Below, piece after piece: positions 1 through 16,512 of a stretch of 64,000 nt of DNA. Source of the stretch: Deinococcus aerius. GTDB taxonomy: Bacteria; Deinococcota; Deinococci; Deinococcales; Deinococcaceae. Below the pieces are notes generated by a model that did not search any database, was not told the origin of the DNA, and saw only the letters and a list, made by a program, of their open reading frames with translations. The position numbers and the translations under genes are program-made. The stretch is taken from the NCBI RefSeq assembly GCF_002897375.1, contig NZ_BFAG01000006.1, positions 10,001-74,000 on the forward strand. Direction: 5' to 3'. Position 1 is the stretch's first letter. The number at the start of each line of letters is the position of its first letter.

Positions 1-87
1 GCGAAACGTCGGCGCATCATGCTCCCAGCCTGCCCGGCGGACCTAACCCCTTCCTGCCGCAGAACCTGCCTATACTGGGCGCTGCTC

Positions 88-1179
88 ATGACGACGGCGA
101 GCGGTGACCTCCCCGCCCCCCCCGCGACGGCGGCGGGGGAGCGGCTGGCTGCCGTCGATCTCTTCCGGGGCATTGCCATCGTGTCGGTCGTGGCCCACCA
201 CCTGACGGGGCTCGCGCTGCGGCACACGGACACGGGCTCGGCCCTGTGGACCGGCCTCGCGGTTGTGAACCGGACCCTGCACTTCGTGGTCCCGGCCTTC
301 GTGTTCATGACGGCGCTGGTGCTGACGCGCTCGGCCCTGCGCCGCTTCGACCCCGGGAAGTATTACCCGGCGCGTGTCCGCACCGCGCTGCTGCCTTACC
401 TGCTGTGGACCGTGCTGTATGTCCTCTTCCGCGTCGCCACCGGACAGGACCGCCCCGAGGTGCTGACCGACCCCGAGCGCTGGCGGGTGTGGGTGCAGTA
501 CGGCAAGGGGTACTTCCACCTGTACTTCCTGCTGATCGTCCTCCAGTTCTACCTCGTGCTGCCCCTGCTGCTGCCGCTGTGGCGGCGGCGCTGGCCCTTC
601 CTCGCCGTGCTGCTGGGCGCCTTCGGATTGCAGCTCGGGGTGTACGCCCTCAACCGCGGGGGGCTCATCCACTTCCGCTACCCCGCCACGATGGCCCTGT
701 GGTACGTCCCGGCGCTCACCCTGGGGATGTATTTCGGCGCCAGCCCGGGCGTGTTCGAGGGGCTGTGGGCGCGCTGGCGGGTCTGGATCGCCCTGGCAGC
801 GGGGCTCGCGCTGGCCTGGTACCTGCCGGTCTCGCTGGCGCGGCTGGAGGGCTTGCCCGTGAACAGCTTCGGGTACAGCGCGGCGAACTGGGCGTACACG
901 GCGGCGGCGGTCCTCGCCCTGTTCGGGCTGGCGCACCTGCTCGCGCCGCTGCGGGCGCGCTGGCAGGCCGGACTGGTCTACCTGGGCACCGTGAGCCTCC
1001 AGATTTACCTGCTGCACCCCGCGGTCCTGTGGTTGCTGGAGCGGCTGGGCTTTCCGCAGGACACGTCCGGGTTCCTGGGCGTGCTCGTCCTGTACGGGCT
1101 CGTCGCGCTGGGCGTGCCGGTGGGGGTGGCGCGGCTGCTGGAGGGCACCGCGCTCTCACGTTGGCTGTTCGGGCGCTAA
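88..1179 (+). CDS. Acyltransferase 3 (OafA/YrhL-type) membrane protein
   Basis: A 363-residue integral membrane protein of the acyltransferase-3 family, which moves acyl groups onto sugars or other envelope molecules. The N-terminus carries the family motif DLFRGIAI followed by a conserved HH pair, and about ten hydrophobic helices follow. The C-terminal helix has the typical SLQIYLLHP. The frame is open from 19, but I prefer ATG 88: a TATACT box at 71-76 would put the transcript start a few bases before it. The acceptor substrate cannot be told from sequence. It does not obviously belong to an operon; the next gene starts 36 nt downstream with its own TANNNT box. Confidence 0.8.
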   Translation: MTTASGDLPAPPATAAGERLAAVDLFRGIAIVSVVAHHLTGLALRHTDTGSALWTGLAVVNRTLHFVVPAFVFMTALVLTRSALRRFDPGKYYPARVRTALLPYLLWTVLYVLFRVATGQDRPEVLTDPERWRVWVQYGKGYFHLYFLLIVLQFYLVLPLLLPLWRRRWPFLAVLLGAFGLQLGVYALNRGGLIHFRYPATMALWYVPALTLGMYFGASPGVFEGLWARWRVWIALAAGLALAWYLPVSLARLEGLPVNSFGYSAANWAYTAAAVLALFGLAHLLAPLRARWQAGLVYLGTVSLQIYLLHPAVLWLLERLGFPQDTSGFLGVLVLYGLVALGVPVGVARLLEGTALSRWLFGR

Positions 1180-1215
1180 CCTTTGGGGGCAGCGGGTTTT
1201 GGTAGCCTCGCGGCC

Positions 1216-2067
1216 ATGAAGCGCGTCGCCCTCCCGCTGCTCGTCCTGTCCTCCGTCACCCTGGCGGCGGCGCCCCCCACCCCACGCCTGGGCGGTCCCG
1301 ACGTGCCCCAGCCGGTGGCGGGGATCGCGCGGGCCCTGCGCTTCCCGCATCCGCTGGGGGACGCCTTCCTGCTGCGCCCCGCCCGGTGTTCCCCCGCGTG
1401 CCCGCTCGTGGTCGTCTCGCACTCGCGGGGCATGACGGCGGGGGAGAGCCTGACCCGCCCCCACCTGCGCTCCCTGTTCACCCGCCTGACGGGTGCGGGG
1501 TACGCAGTCCTCGTCAGCAACGACGCGGGGGCGACGACCTGGGGTGCCCCGCAGGCCCTCACCTACAACGCGGACATGCGCCACCGGGCCATCCGCACCT
1601 TCGCGTTCAACGGGCGCACCTACAACTTCGGCTACTCGATGGGGGGGCTGCCCGCCCTGCTCGCCGCGTACATGCCCGTCTACCCCGTGTCGGGCGTGGT
1701 GCTGCTCGACGCGCAGGTGAGCCTCCTCGATGTCTGGAGGGGGGTGAACCCCAAGTTCCGGGAGGACATCCGGGTGGCCCACGGCCTGGGCACCAGGGCG
1801 GCGCTTCCGGCGAACCGGGACCCCGTCACCTTCGCCGGGTCGGCGGTGACGCGGGTTCCGCTGCTCGTGGCGGGCAGCCCGGAGGACCAGGCCGTGCCCT
1901 TCGGGCGCAACGGCGAGGCGATCTTCAGGCGCGCCGCCTCGCCCGAAAGCCGCCTGCTGCGGCTGCCCGGCCCGCACCTGGGCGGCTCGCACTTCGGGGA
2001 TAAGTTCGTGAACCCGATGCTCACTTTTCTGAACCGGCTGGAGCGCCAGGCGGGGGGGAAGTCGTAG
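1216..2067 (+). CDS. Secreted alpha/beta hydrolase-like protein
   Basis: A 283-residue protein with a clear signal peptide (basic start, hydrophobic core, AAA region near residue 18). The nucleophile elbow GYSMGG lies near residue 140, an acidic candidate lies in GSPEDQ, and a C-terminal GGSHFGD could supply the histidine. This is the alpha/beta hydrolase layout. Substrate is unknown. ATG 1216 is chosen because TAGCCT at 1203-1208 sits exactly 7 nt upstream, the leaderless pattern seen throughout the window. The frame is open further upstream (from 1183) but that would lose the signal peptide start. Confidence 0.75.
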   Translation: MKRVALPLLVLSSVTLAAAPPTPRLGGPDVPQPVAGIARALRFPHPLGDAFLLRPARCSPACPLVVVSHSRGMTAGESLTRPHLRSLFTRLTGAGYAVLVSNDAGATTWGAPQALTYNADMRHRAIRTFAFNGRTYNFGYSMGGLPALLAAYMPVYPVSGVVLLDAQVSLLDVWRGVNPKFREDIRVAHGLGTRAALPANRDPVTFAGSAVTRVPLLVAGSPEDQAVPFGRNGEAIFRRAASPESRLLRLPGPHLGGSHFGDKFVNPMLTFLNRLERQAGGKS

Positions 2068-2071
2068 GAAT

Positions 2072-2428
2072 CTACCCCTCCAGCATCCGCGCCCACCCCT
2101 CGGGGTCCTCGCCCACCGTCAGCACCTTGCCGCCGCGCACGAGGGGCAGGCGCAGCAGCTCCGGCGTCTCCACGATCCGGGCGATGATGCCCTCCTCGGT
2201 CGTCCGCAGGTAGGCGAGGTTGGACCGCTCGTAGGCCTTGCCCTCCAGGTCGAGCAGCGCGTTCAGCCCGAACTTCTGAATAAAGCGGGTCAACTCCCCC
2301 TTGGCGATGGGCCGCTCTTTCAGGTCCACGAACTGCACCTTCACCCGCCGCTCCTTGAAAAATCGCTCGGCGGCGCGGGTGGCGGCACTCTTTTTCAGGC
2401 CGAACATCTGGACTTGCGGGGCGGTCAT
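2072..2428 (-). CDS. ArsC/Spx-family protein lacking the catalytic cysteine
   Basis: A 118-residue protein with the overall pattern of the ArsC/YffB/Spx thioredoxin-fold family: an N-terminal MFGLKKS strand-loop, ERFFKERRV helix, a middle region and the late RLPLVRGGKVLTVG strand containing the cis-Pro-like LPLV and the G-x-G end. In YffB/ArsC the loop reads KNC; here it is KKS, so the catalytic cysteine is replaced by serine and the protein has no cysteine at all. A reductase role is therefore unlikely; a binding or regulatory role is inference. TATCCT lies 6 nt before the ATG. It is convergent with the upstream hydrolase gene, 4 nt away. Confidence 0.75.
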   Translation of the reverse strand: MTAPQVQMFGLKKSAATRAAERFFKERRVKVQFVDLKERPIAKGELTRFIQKFGLNALLDLEGKAYERSNLAYLRTTEEGIIARIVETPELLRLPLVRGGKVLTVGEDPEGWARMLEG

Positions 2429-2459
2429 GGGGGAAGGATAGCGGTCCGTTCCCAGCCCT

Positions 2460-2501
2460 CAGCACAGGACTCCCGGCAGCGAATGCCGGGAGCCTGTGCT
2501 G
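2460..2501. terminator. Strong stem-loop between ruvB and the ArsC-like gene
   Basis: Arms CAGCACAGG (2460-2468) plus CTCCCGGC (2470-2477) pair perfectly with GCCGGGAG (2485-2492) plus CCTGTGCTG (2493-2501); one base is bulged and the loop is 7 nt. This 17-bp stem lies 25 nt after the ruvB stop on the minus strand and upstream of the ArsC-like gene promoter. It probably ends ruvB transcription, but no T-run follows on either strand, so it could also be a dispersed palindrome. Confidence 0.55.
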
Positions 2502-2525
2502 TCTGAAAGCTGTTCGCTGACCGCC

Positions 2526-3524
<999 letters not shown>

Positions 3525-3601
3525 GCCCCCATATTACGCTATTTCCGAAAAAGAAGTGGCGGATGTAGGAGGTTATCCTTTCAACGAAGCATCTCAGCTT
3601 A

Positions 3602-3618
3602 TTCTGCTATTGACATAA
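3602..3618. promoter_or_regulatory. Radiation/desiccation response motif (RDRM)-like operator
   Basis: TTCTGCTATTGACATAA matches the 17-bp RDRM palindrome TTATGTCATTGACATAA at 14 positions, including the last ten without a mismatch. In Deinococcus this motif is bound by the repressor DdrO, which is inactivated by the protease IrrE/PprI after DNA damage. The right half doubles as a perfect TTGACA -35 box (3610-3615) facing the VOC gene, with GAAAAT 17 nt further on. It lies between divergent ruvB and the VOC gene, so either or both may be controlled. Confidence 0.65.
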
Positions 3619-3638
3619 TAGGAGTTGTGATGGAAAAT
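3610..3638 (+). promoter_or_regulatory. Sigma-70-type promoter for the double-VOC gene
   Basis: TTGACA at 3610-3615, a 17-nt spacer and GAAAAT at 3633-3638 form a good housekeeping promoter. An AGGAGG ribosome site at 3668-3673 is followed by ATG 3679. The local sequence is much more AT-rich than its surroundings. The -35 box is embedded in the RDRM-like operator. Confidence 0.55.
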
Positions 3639-3678
3639 AGATTGTCCGCCCCACCCCGCCCTCTTACAGGAGGCAGCC

Positions 3679-4437
3679 ATGACCATTCATACCCAGCACC
3701 CCGCCGGAACGCCCATCTGGACCGACCTGATGACCTCTGGCGCCGACGATGTGCGCCGCTTCTACGGGGCCCTGTTCGGCTGGAGGTTTCAGGGGCAAGG
3801 CTCCGAGTACGGGGACTACAGCCTCGCCTACCTGGGTGAACACGCGGTCGCGGCGGTCGTTCCCCAACTGGATCGCCAGAGCGCGTGGTGCCTCTACTTC
3901 GCCAGCGACGACGTGTACGTCGACGCGGGGCGCATCCGCGAGCTGGGCGGGGAGATCATGGTGCCCGCGATGCAGGTCGGCAACCAGGGCCACCTGCTGA
4001 TGGCGCGCGACCCGAACGGCACGGTGTTCGGCCTTTGGCAGCCGGGCAAACAGTCGGGCCTGGGGCTGACGGGGGCGCCGGGCGCGTATGCCTGGGGCGA
4101 ACTGCACACCCACGACGCCGAGCGGGCCCGCGACTTTTACACGGCCCTGCTGGGGAATACCAGCCGCCCGATCCCCGAGATGGATTACCACACCCTGTAC
4201 CACGGCGACGAGATGAACGCGGGCATCATGCAGATGACGGAGCAGTGGCACGCGGGGATGAGTCCCCAGTGGATGATCTACTTCGAGGTGGAGGACGCCG
4301 ACCTGGCCGTGGAGACGGCCGGGGCGAACGGGGGCCGCGTGCTCTCTCCCCCGCACGACTCCCCCTATGGCCGCATCGCCGTGTTGCAAGACCCTGCGGG
4401 GGCGACCTTCTCGGTCATCCAGCCGCCCCGGGACTGA
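3679..4437 (+). CDS. Double VOC-domain (glyoxalase/bleomycin-resistance fold) protein
   Basis: A 252-residue protein made of two vicinal-oxygen-chelate domains, roughly residues 8-120 and 133-250. Each opens with the typical W-x-(D/E)L segment (IWTDLMT and WGELHTH) and a RxFYxxLxGW/RDFYTALLG helix, and each ends with a DPxGxxFxxxxP strand. The family includes glyoxalases, dioxygenases and drug-binding proteins; the tandem form is often annotated as glyoxalase-like. Substrate is unknown. It has its own promoter and a strong AGGAGG site, unlike most genes here. A bidirectional terminator follows. Confidence 0.85.
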   Translation: MTIHTQHPAGTPIWTDLMTSGADDVRRFYGALFGWRFQGQGSEYGDYSLAYLGEHAVAAVVPQLDRQSAWCLYFASDDVYVDAGRIRELGGEIMVPAMQVGNQGHLLMARDPNGTVFGLWQPGKQSGLGLTGAPGAYAWGELHTHDAERARDFYTALLGNTSRPIPEMDYHTLYHGDEMNAGIMQMTEQWHAGMSPQWMIYFEVEDADLAVETAGANGGRVLSPPHDSPYGRIAVLQDPAGATFSVIQPPRD

Positions 4438-4442
4438 TGGCA

Positions 4443-4488
4443 AAAGGAGGTGCCGCCACTGAGTCAGGGTCGCGGCACCTCTTCTCTT
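4443..4488. terminator. Bidirectional terminator between VOC and SCO1 genes
   Basis: Arms GAGGTGCCGC (4447-4456) and GCGGCACCTC (4472-4481) pair over 10 bp with a 15-nt loop. The plus strand continues TTCTCTT, and the minus strand continues CCTTTT from 4446. It lies between convergent genes and fits an intrinsic terminator for both. Confidence 0.75.
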
Positions 4489-5162
4489 CAGCTCCCGTAC
4501 ACCCTGATCAGCCCCGGCAGGTCACGGCCCAGCTCGCCGTCCACCACCTCCCCGTTGTTGTAGACCCGCACGAAACGGCCCCGGGGGTCCACCACGCTGA
4601 CGTGATCCCCGTGGACGCGGGCGGCCACACTCGCCCCCCCCGGCACCTCGTCGGCCTGGTCAGCCTCACCGTCATGCCCCGAGTGTCCACCGTGAGCGCT
4701 GGTGGACGGGGGGGGCGGCACGTTCGCCACGAACATCACCCGCGCGGCCTCGTTGATCGTCGCCGCGTCGCCCGTCAGTCCCGTGAAGGTGGGGTCGAAG
4801 CGGTTCAGGTACTCGCGCAGCACGGCGGGCCGGTCATACCCCGGGTCCACGGTGATGAACTGCACCTGCACCCGCTCCCGCTGCCCCGGCGTCAGGTCGG
4901 CCAGGGTGTTTTTCAGGGTCGCCAGGGTCGCGGGGCACACGTCCGGGCAGCGCACGAAGCCGTAGAAGACCAGCCGCAACTTCCCCCGCGAGTCATTCAG
5001 GGTCGCCGCCTCGCCCCGGTCGTCCACCAGCCGCAGGGCGGGAAGAGGCACGGGGGTATCGAGCACCGTCCCCGCCGTGGGGGTGGGAGAGACGTTGCGG
5101 TACAGCAGCAGGCCCCCCAGAACCGCCGCCAGGGCCAGCAGGGCCGCCGTGAGCCACTTCAT
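4488..5162 (-). CDS. SCO1/SenC copper chaperone for cytochrome c oxidase
   Basis: A 224-residue membrane-anchored thioredoxin-fold protein that delivers copper to the CuA site of cytochrome oxidase. One N-terminal membrane helix (about residues 4-22) is followed by the copper-binding motif RCPDVCPATL near residue 88; the distal histidine is probably in HGDHVSVVDP. An unusual histidine-rich insertion (GGHSGHDGE) lies in the second half. TAGCCT precedes the ATG by 6 nt. It sits just downstream of the oxidase operon on the same strand, separated by a terminator, which fits its role. Confidence 0.9.
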   Translation of the reverse strand: MKWLTAALLALAAVLGGLLLYRNVSPTPTAGTVLDTPVPLPALRLVDDRGEAATLNDSRGKLRLVFYGFVRCPDVCPATLATLKNTLADLTPGQRERVQVQFITVDPGYDRPAVLREYLNRFDPTFTGLTGDAATINEAARVMFVANVPPPPSTSAHGGHSGHDGEADQADEVPGGASVAARVHGDHVSVVDPRGRFVRVYNNGEVVDGELGRDLPGLIRVYGS

Positions 5163-5211
5163 GGGGGCAGGCTAGGGCGGGGGAGGGGGGAGGGGTGTCC
5201 CAGGAGCGTTC

Positions 5212-5252
5212 AGCAAAAGAAGAGGGTGGGGACGCTCAGCACGTCCCCACCC
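5212..5252 (-). terminator. Terminator of the caa3 oxidase operon
   Basis: Arms GGGTGGGGAC (5224-5233) and GTCCCCACCC (5243-5252) form a perfect 10-bp stem with a 9-nt loop. On the minus strand the stem is followed by TCTTCTTTTGCT, so it should end transcripts leaving the fused subunit I/III gene. Confidence 0.75.
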
Positions 5253-5273
5253 CCGTTTGGTGCCGGTCTTGTC

Positions 5274-8965
<3,692 letters not shown>

Positions 8966-9139
8966 CTTCACTCCTTTCCTCGCCTTCCAGTCTAAGGCGT
9001 CGCCGAAGGTTTTGCGCCCCCGCCCACACCTGGTAGAGCGTGTTTCCGCACGCGGCTTTAACCGATTGGTCAGGCTTGGGGCCATGAGACCAGAGCAGGG
9101 GGTGGGCAAGTGTCCTGACCGGGAGGAAAGGCGAGCCAA

Positions 9140-9168
9140 GGGGGGCGACCCGCGCGTGGCCGCCCCCC
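9140..9168 (-). terminator. Stem-loop after ctaB
   Basis: GGGGGGCG (9140-9147) pairs with CGCCCCCC (9161-9168) over 8 bp, 18 nt after the ctaB stop on the minus strand. The following minus-strand bases (TTGGCTCGCCTTTCC) are only mildly T-rich, so termination is likely but not certain. Confidence 0.5.
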
Positions 9169-9185
9169 TGTTCCCTGCCGCCCGC

Positions 9186-10120
<935 letters not shown>

Positions 10121-10124
<4 letters not shown>

Positions 10125-11314
10125 GCGGTCACCCCCGCCGGAGTGGTGGACGCCAGGCGGCGGGGGGCCGTCAGGGTTTCGTAGCTCAGCCGCACGGTCA
10201 CGAGCCACATGATGCACGCCAGCGCCAGGTGGGTGAGCTGCATCCACGCCGGGGCCTTGAGCGCCACGTTCACGAAGCCCACCAGGACCTGAAGGCCGAT
10301 GACGCCCGTGAGCAGCACGCCCCAGCGGGTCACCCCCGCCGAGGGCCGCATCCGCCGGAGCGCCCCCGCCATCCAGACCAGATAGACGCTGCCCAGGATG
10401 GCGAGCATCGGGTGGATCACCCGCAGGTTCTGAATGAGCCCCGCGGTCGCCGAGAAGTCGCGCCGCACGGTGTCGATGGGCGTGCCCGGCGCGGGCGCGA
10501 ACAGCAGGTCCCCCAGCGCCGTCACCGCCCCCGCCATGCCCAGCAGCAGGGTGAGGACCAGCCCGAAGGCGATCAGCCCCAGCGCCCGGCCCTGTCCTCT
10601 GACCCGGAGCGCCGGGCGCCCCGACGCCCACAGCGCGGTGAGGAGCAGCGCCCCCAGCAGCAGGAAGGTGTTCGCCAGATGCACGCCCTGCACCAGGCCG
10701 CGCGCCGGGTCCGTGCTGTCGGCGGTCAGCCCCAGCAGCACCTGCACGCCGCCGACCAGCCCCTCGGCCAGGATCAGGAGGAAGGTGAGGACTGTCCCTA
10801 AAACGACCGGCCACCCCTGAAAGACCTTGACCCAGGTAAGGCCACGCGCGTTGACAAAGACGGTCAGCAGTCCCAGGAGGGCAACCAAGCCCAGCAGGGC
10901 ACCTCCGGCGGCGAAAATTGCCGAGGCTCCAGCCATACCTATAAGCAGGAGCAGGGCACCCAGCACCCCAAGCCCCACCCAAAGCCACGTCCGGGAGAGC
11001 AGCTTGGGCTGAGTCACCGGGGCTTGACGCAAAAATGTCACGAAGGCCGCCGCAAACAGGCCCAGCGCCAGCAGGCCGCTCGCCCCGCTTGTCAGGCGGT
11101 GGCTGAATTCGATGATGGTGTGCAGGGTCGGGCTCTGCGGCACGACCACGCCGTTACACAGGGGCCAGTGGTCGCCGCACCCCGCCCCCGCCCCCGTCAG
11201 GCGCACGACCGCGCCCCACAGGATCACCAGCACGTTGTACGCCAGTGCCGCCCAGGCCAGCCGGGGCAGCCACGCCCCCGCCCGGGACCGGGGCACCGTC
11301 AGTGCGCTGCTCAC
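10121..11314 (-). CDS. ctaA: Heme A synthase (COX15/CtaA)
   Basis: An integral membrane oxidase of about 397 residues that converts heme O to heme A. The conserved histidines appear in [23 protein letters not shown] and LTHLALA. A hydrophobic insertion between the first and second helix pairs makes it longer than the Bacillus enzyme. I choose GTG 11314, preceded by GGAG at 4 nt spacing; another GTG at 11362 lies directly after a TAGAAT box on the minus strand, so it would be at the transcript start and is the alternative. It forms an operon with ctaB and supplies the heme a of the oxidase beside it. Confidence 0.92.
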
Positions 11315-11479
11315 TTCACTCCACCGTCCTTCCGACCGCCCGTGCGGGCGGGTTGGGTTCACCGCCGCATTCTAGGCAGGGCGAGGCTGAAGATTGTCCC
11401 CGGGCCACACTCATCCGCCGCCTCCCCCGGGCCTCCGCCCCGGACACCTGCCCTCCCGGCCTCCCCCTAGACTGCACCC

Positions 11480-11959
11480 GTGGCGGCCATTATCAACCAG
11501 TGGGCAGTGATCACCATCGTCCTGAGCGGTATCGCGCTGACGGCCGGGGTGTTCCTGATTCGGAGCGGCAACCGGGAGGCGCACATGCGCGCCATGCTGA
11601 TCGCCAGTGCCCTGGCGACCCTCTTCCTCGTCCTGTACCTCACCCGGCTGGGGCTGGGGTACGAGAAAAAATACGTCGGGCCGGAGCAGTGGCGCGGCGC
11701 GTATTTCTTCCTGCTGATCAGCCACATTCTGCTCGCGGCGGCGAACCTCCCGCTCGCGCTCGGGGCGCTGTGGAACGCCTGGAAGGGCTTGCGGGCCGCC
11801 GGGAACCTGGGCAACATCGGCGCCCCCGCCGCCCGCCCCTTTTTCAACCGGCACCGCGCCTGGGTGCGCTGGACCGTGCCCGTGTGGCTGTACGTGGCCG
11901 CGACGGGCTGGATCATCTACCTCGTGCTGGGGCGGTACGGCGAGGTCGTGAAGGGGTGA
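11480..11959 (+). CDS. DUF420 membrane protein, candidate oxidase assembly factor
   Basis: A 159-residue protein with four predicted membrane helices and histidines near helix ends ([25 protein letters not shown]), the DUF420 pattern of Bacillus YozB and Staphylococcus CtaM. CtaM is needed to mature aa3-type oxidase, so a similar role is likely here given the neighbouring ctaAB and cox genes. It is divergent from ctaA. The start is GTG 11480 with TAGACT (11468-11473) 6 nt upstream. Confidence 0.85.
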   Translation: MAAIINQWAVITIVLSGIALTAGVFLIRSGNREAHMRAMLIASALATLFLVLYLTRLGLGYEKKYVGPEQWRGAYFFLLISHILLAAANLPLALGALWNAWKGLRAAGNLGNIGAPAARPFFNRHRAWVRWTVPVWLYVAATGWIIYLVLGRYGEVVKG

Positions 11960-12026
11960 GGGTGGGGCAGAGTCGGGGCGCGGGAACTTCGGTGTTCTGC
12001 GCGCCCCATCTGCTACCTTCGCCCTC

Positions 12027-12848
<822 letters not shown>

Positions 12849-12922
12849 TGGGGGTGGGGGAGGGGTGATCCCCGGCAGATGCGTGCCCCGACTCTTTAAC
12901 GTAATGCTATCACTGGGGAGCC

Positions 12923-13942
12923 ATGACGCCCGGCCCGCTCCGACCGGAAGACCTGCCCGCGCAGGTCACCCGCCTGTATTTCGGGGCGGTCGTGCCGCTG
13001 ATCGCGGCGATCCTGGTATGGGGGGCCGTGGTGCCCCCCGACGACCTGAGCGTGCCCACGCTGGTGTTCGCGGGCCTGCTGCTCCTGACAGCCGCCGCCT
13101 ACCTCCTGCTGCCCAGGCGCTGGGAGTGGCCGCTGCGCCTGATCGCCGCAGGAACCCAGGTGCTGTTCGTGACGGCCCTAACGCTCTTCGGGCTGGGCGT
13201 TCGTGGCGACGAGCAGGCGCTTCATACCCTGCTGCTCGTCGTGCCGTTCACCCAGCTCGTCTGGAGCCTGCTGTTTTTCGACCGCCCCCGGGTGGGCCGC
13301 GTCCTGGGGCTGGCCCTGGCCGTGACCGCCACCCTGCTCGTGATGCGCTGGGACCGCACCAGCCCCCAGCCCGAGCCCGGAACGGCGCCCCTGCTGCTGG
13401 TCGTCTGCCTGATGGCCCAGGTGTTCGGCTGGGCCTTTGTCAACCTGCACCGGCGCGTGATCGCGGGGGAACGCAGCGCCCGGCGCGACCCCCTCACGGG
13501 CCTGCTCAACCGCCGGGCCTTTGAGGAGGCGAGTGCCACCCCCGGCCCCCCGGGCGTGCTGGCCGTCCTCGACATCGACCACTTCAAGGCCGTGAATGAC
13601 CGCCACGGCCACGAGACGGGCGACGACGTGCTGCGGGTCGTCGCCGAGGTGCTGGCGACCGTCGTGGGCCGCTACGGCGAGGTGTACCGCTGGGGCGGCG
13701 AGGAATTCGTCGTGTGCCTGCCCGGCTCCTACGCCTTCAGCGCCCACCTGCTGATGGAGCGGGTCCGGCGCGAGGTGGCGGGGCGCACCCTGGTGGAGGG
13801 TCCGGCGATCACCCTCAGCATCGGCCTGGGAGCCTACGCGCCGGGCCAGTCCCCGCGCCAGGCTTTCGCCAGCGCCGACGCCGCCCTGCTCGCCGCCAAG
13901 AATGCCGGGCGCAACCGCATCGTGACGGCGCCCGCGACGTAG
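12923..13942 (+). CDS. Membrane diguanylate cyclase (GGDEF domain)
   Basis: A 339-residue protein with about six membrane helices (residues 18-185) and a cytoplasmic GGDEF domain that makes c-di-GMP from two GTP. The active site is RWGGEEFVV near residue 257, preceded by DPLTGLLNRRAF and DIDHFKAVND. No clear RxxD product-inhibition site is visible five residues before the motif. The sensor part is a generic integral membrane unit, so the signal is unknown. Another GGDEF protein with the same design lies at 42119. Confidence 0.9.
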   Translation: MTPGPLRPEDLPAQVTRLYFGAVVPLIAAILVWGAVVPPDDLSVPTLVFAGLLLLTAAAYLLLPRRWEWPLRLIAAGTQVLFVTALTLFGLGVRGDEQALHTLLLVVPFTQLVWSLLFFDRPRVGRVLGLALAVTATLLVMRWDRTSPQPEPGTAPLLLVVCLMAQVFGWAFVNLHRRVIAGERSARRDPLTGLLNRRAFEEASATPGPPGVLAVLDIDHFKAVNDRHGHETGDDVLRVVAEVLATVVGRYGEVYRWGGEEFVVCLPGSYAFSAHLLMERVRREVAGRTLVEGPAITLSIGLGAYAPGQSPRQAFASADAALLAAKNAGRNRIVTAPAT

Positions 13943-13946
13943 AAAA

Positions 13947-13974
13947 GCCCCTCCCTAGGGGTGGGGGAAGGGGC
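13947..13974. terminator. Hairpin between convergent GGDEF and MoxR-like genes
   Basis: GCCCCT (13947-13952) plus CCC pairs with GGG plus AGGGGC (13969-13974). Runs of A (13943-13946) give T on the minus strand. Its place between two convergent stops fits a shared intrinsic terminator. Confidence 0.55.
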
Positions 13975-13992
13975 CTTGGGGAAAAGGCGGGC

Positions 13993-15453
<1,461 letters not shown>

Positions 15454-15520
15454 GATGCGGCGAACGTAGCACGCGCTCAACCGCGGGAATGTGCGGCTTG
15501 CGGGAGAAATCAGGCCTTGC

Positions 15521-16018
15521 TCAGGAGGACGAATGGTTCGCGGCAGCCGCGGCCGTCTGGTCGTCCTCCAGCACCTTGTACGCGCATACTGCCGCGAGGG
15601 CGGCCAGTTCCAGCGGCACGTCCCCCAGGTCCAGCCCCACGTCCTTGCCGTCCACGGCGCCGCCGATCCGCCCCTCCAGCCGGTCCCCGTTGCGGCGCAG
15701 GTTCACGTCCTTGCCGCTGATCCGGCCCGAGAAGCGCCCGGTCACGCGGTCCCCGTCCAGCGTCAGGCGAACGTCGTCCCCGTCCACGCGGCCCCCCAGG
15801 CGCACCCGCACCTCCTGCGGGGTCACGTCCCCGTCCACGTCGAAGCCCGCGAAGGTGCCCCCGACGCGCCCGTCCACGTCCCCCGCGTGCAGCGTCAGCC
15901 CGATGTCCTTGCCCTGGAAGGTCCCGCCGATGCGCCCGCGCAGTTTCCCGCCGTCCCACCCCGCGTGCAGGTCGTACCCCAGCCGTAATCCCCCAATACG
16001 TCCGTGCAGTTCGCTCAT
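15521..16018 (-). CDS. Unknown protein built of repeated G-R-I/V-G-G beta units
   Basis: I do not recognise this 165-residue protein. It has no signal peptide or membrane helix. From residue 1 to 130 it consists of imperfect repeats of about 15-22 residues, each with GR(I/V/F)GG or GR(I/F)SG followed by a G-K/D-D-V-x-L strand: [36 protein letters not shown] and EGRIGG. This suggests a beta-roll or beta-sheet repeat fold. The last 35 residues are a hydrophobic helix and a polar tail. It is divergent from the next membrane gene. Confidence 0.6.
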   Translation of the reverse strand: MSELHGRIGGLRLGYDLHAGWDGGKLRGRIGGTFQGKDIGLTLHAGDVDGRVGGTFAGFDVDGDVTPQEVRVRLGGRVDGDDVRLTLDGDRVTGRFSGRISGKDVNLRRNGDRLEGRIGGAVDGKDVGLDLGDVPLELAALAAVCAYKVLEDDQTAAAAANHSSS

Positions 16019-16107
16019 GCCCCGATGCTGCCACGTTCGGCAGTGAATTGTGGCTCATGGAAGAAATTCGGCAGCGCCCGCTCACGTTTTCGGGTATACC
16101 GGGGGCC

Positions 16108-16512
16108 ATGCTCCAGCCGCTCCCGCGCGTCACCCCCGCCTGTTCCCCCTCCGCCGAGGTGGGCCGGGCGCTCCTGCTCTCCGGCGGGGTGGCGCTGCTG
16201 GCGGCGCTGGGGACCGCGGTGTTGCTCGGCGATCCGCTGCTCGACATGGCGGGAGTCCTCGCAGGAGTCACCTTCAGCACCTGCCTGTCGCTGTCCTACG
16301 ACCGCTGGTTCGCCCTGAGCTTCCTGCCGGGCCTGGGGTTGTGGGCGGCCTTCGCGGGAGGTGCGGCCCTGGTCGGCCTCTGGCTGGGGCTGGGGTTGGG
16401 CGAGGCTCCACCGCCCGTCCTCACCTGGCGGCTGCCCCTCCTCGGCCTGACCGTCGCCCTGCTCAGCGCCGCGCTTGCCCTGAGATGGGGTCACCCGCGC
16501 CCGGCAGCGTGA
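16108..16512 (+). CDS. Small polytopic membrane protein, unknown
   Basis: A 134-residue protein with four predicted membrane helices and no motif I recognise. ATG 16108 has TATACC (16095-16100) exactly 7 nt upstream. The stop overlaps the next gene start in GTGA, so it is co-translated with the acetyltransferase that follows. Confidence 0.6.
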   Translation: MLQPLPRVTPACSPSAEVGRALLLSGGVALLAALGTAVLLGDPLLDMAGVLAGVTFSTCLSLSYDRWFALSFLPGLGLWAAFAGGAALVGLWLGLGLGEAPPPVLTWRLPLLGLTVALLSAALALRWGHPRPAA

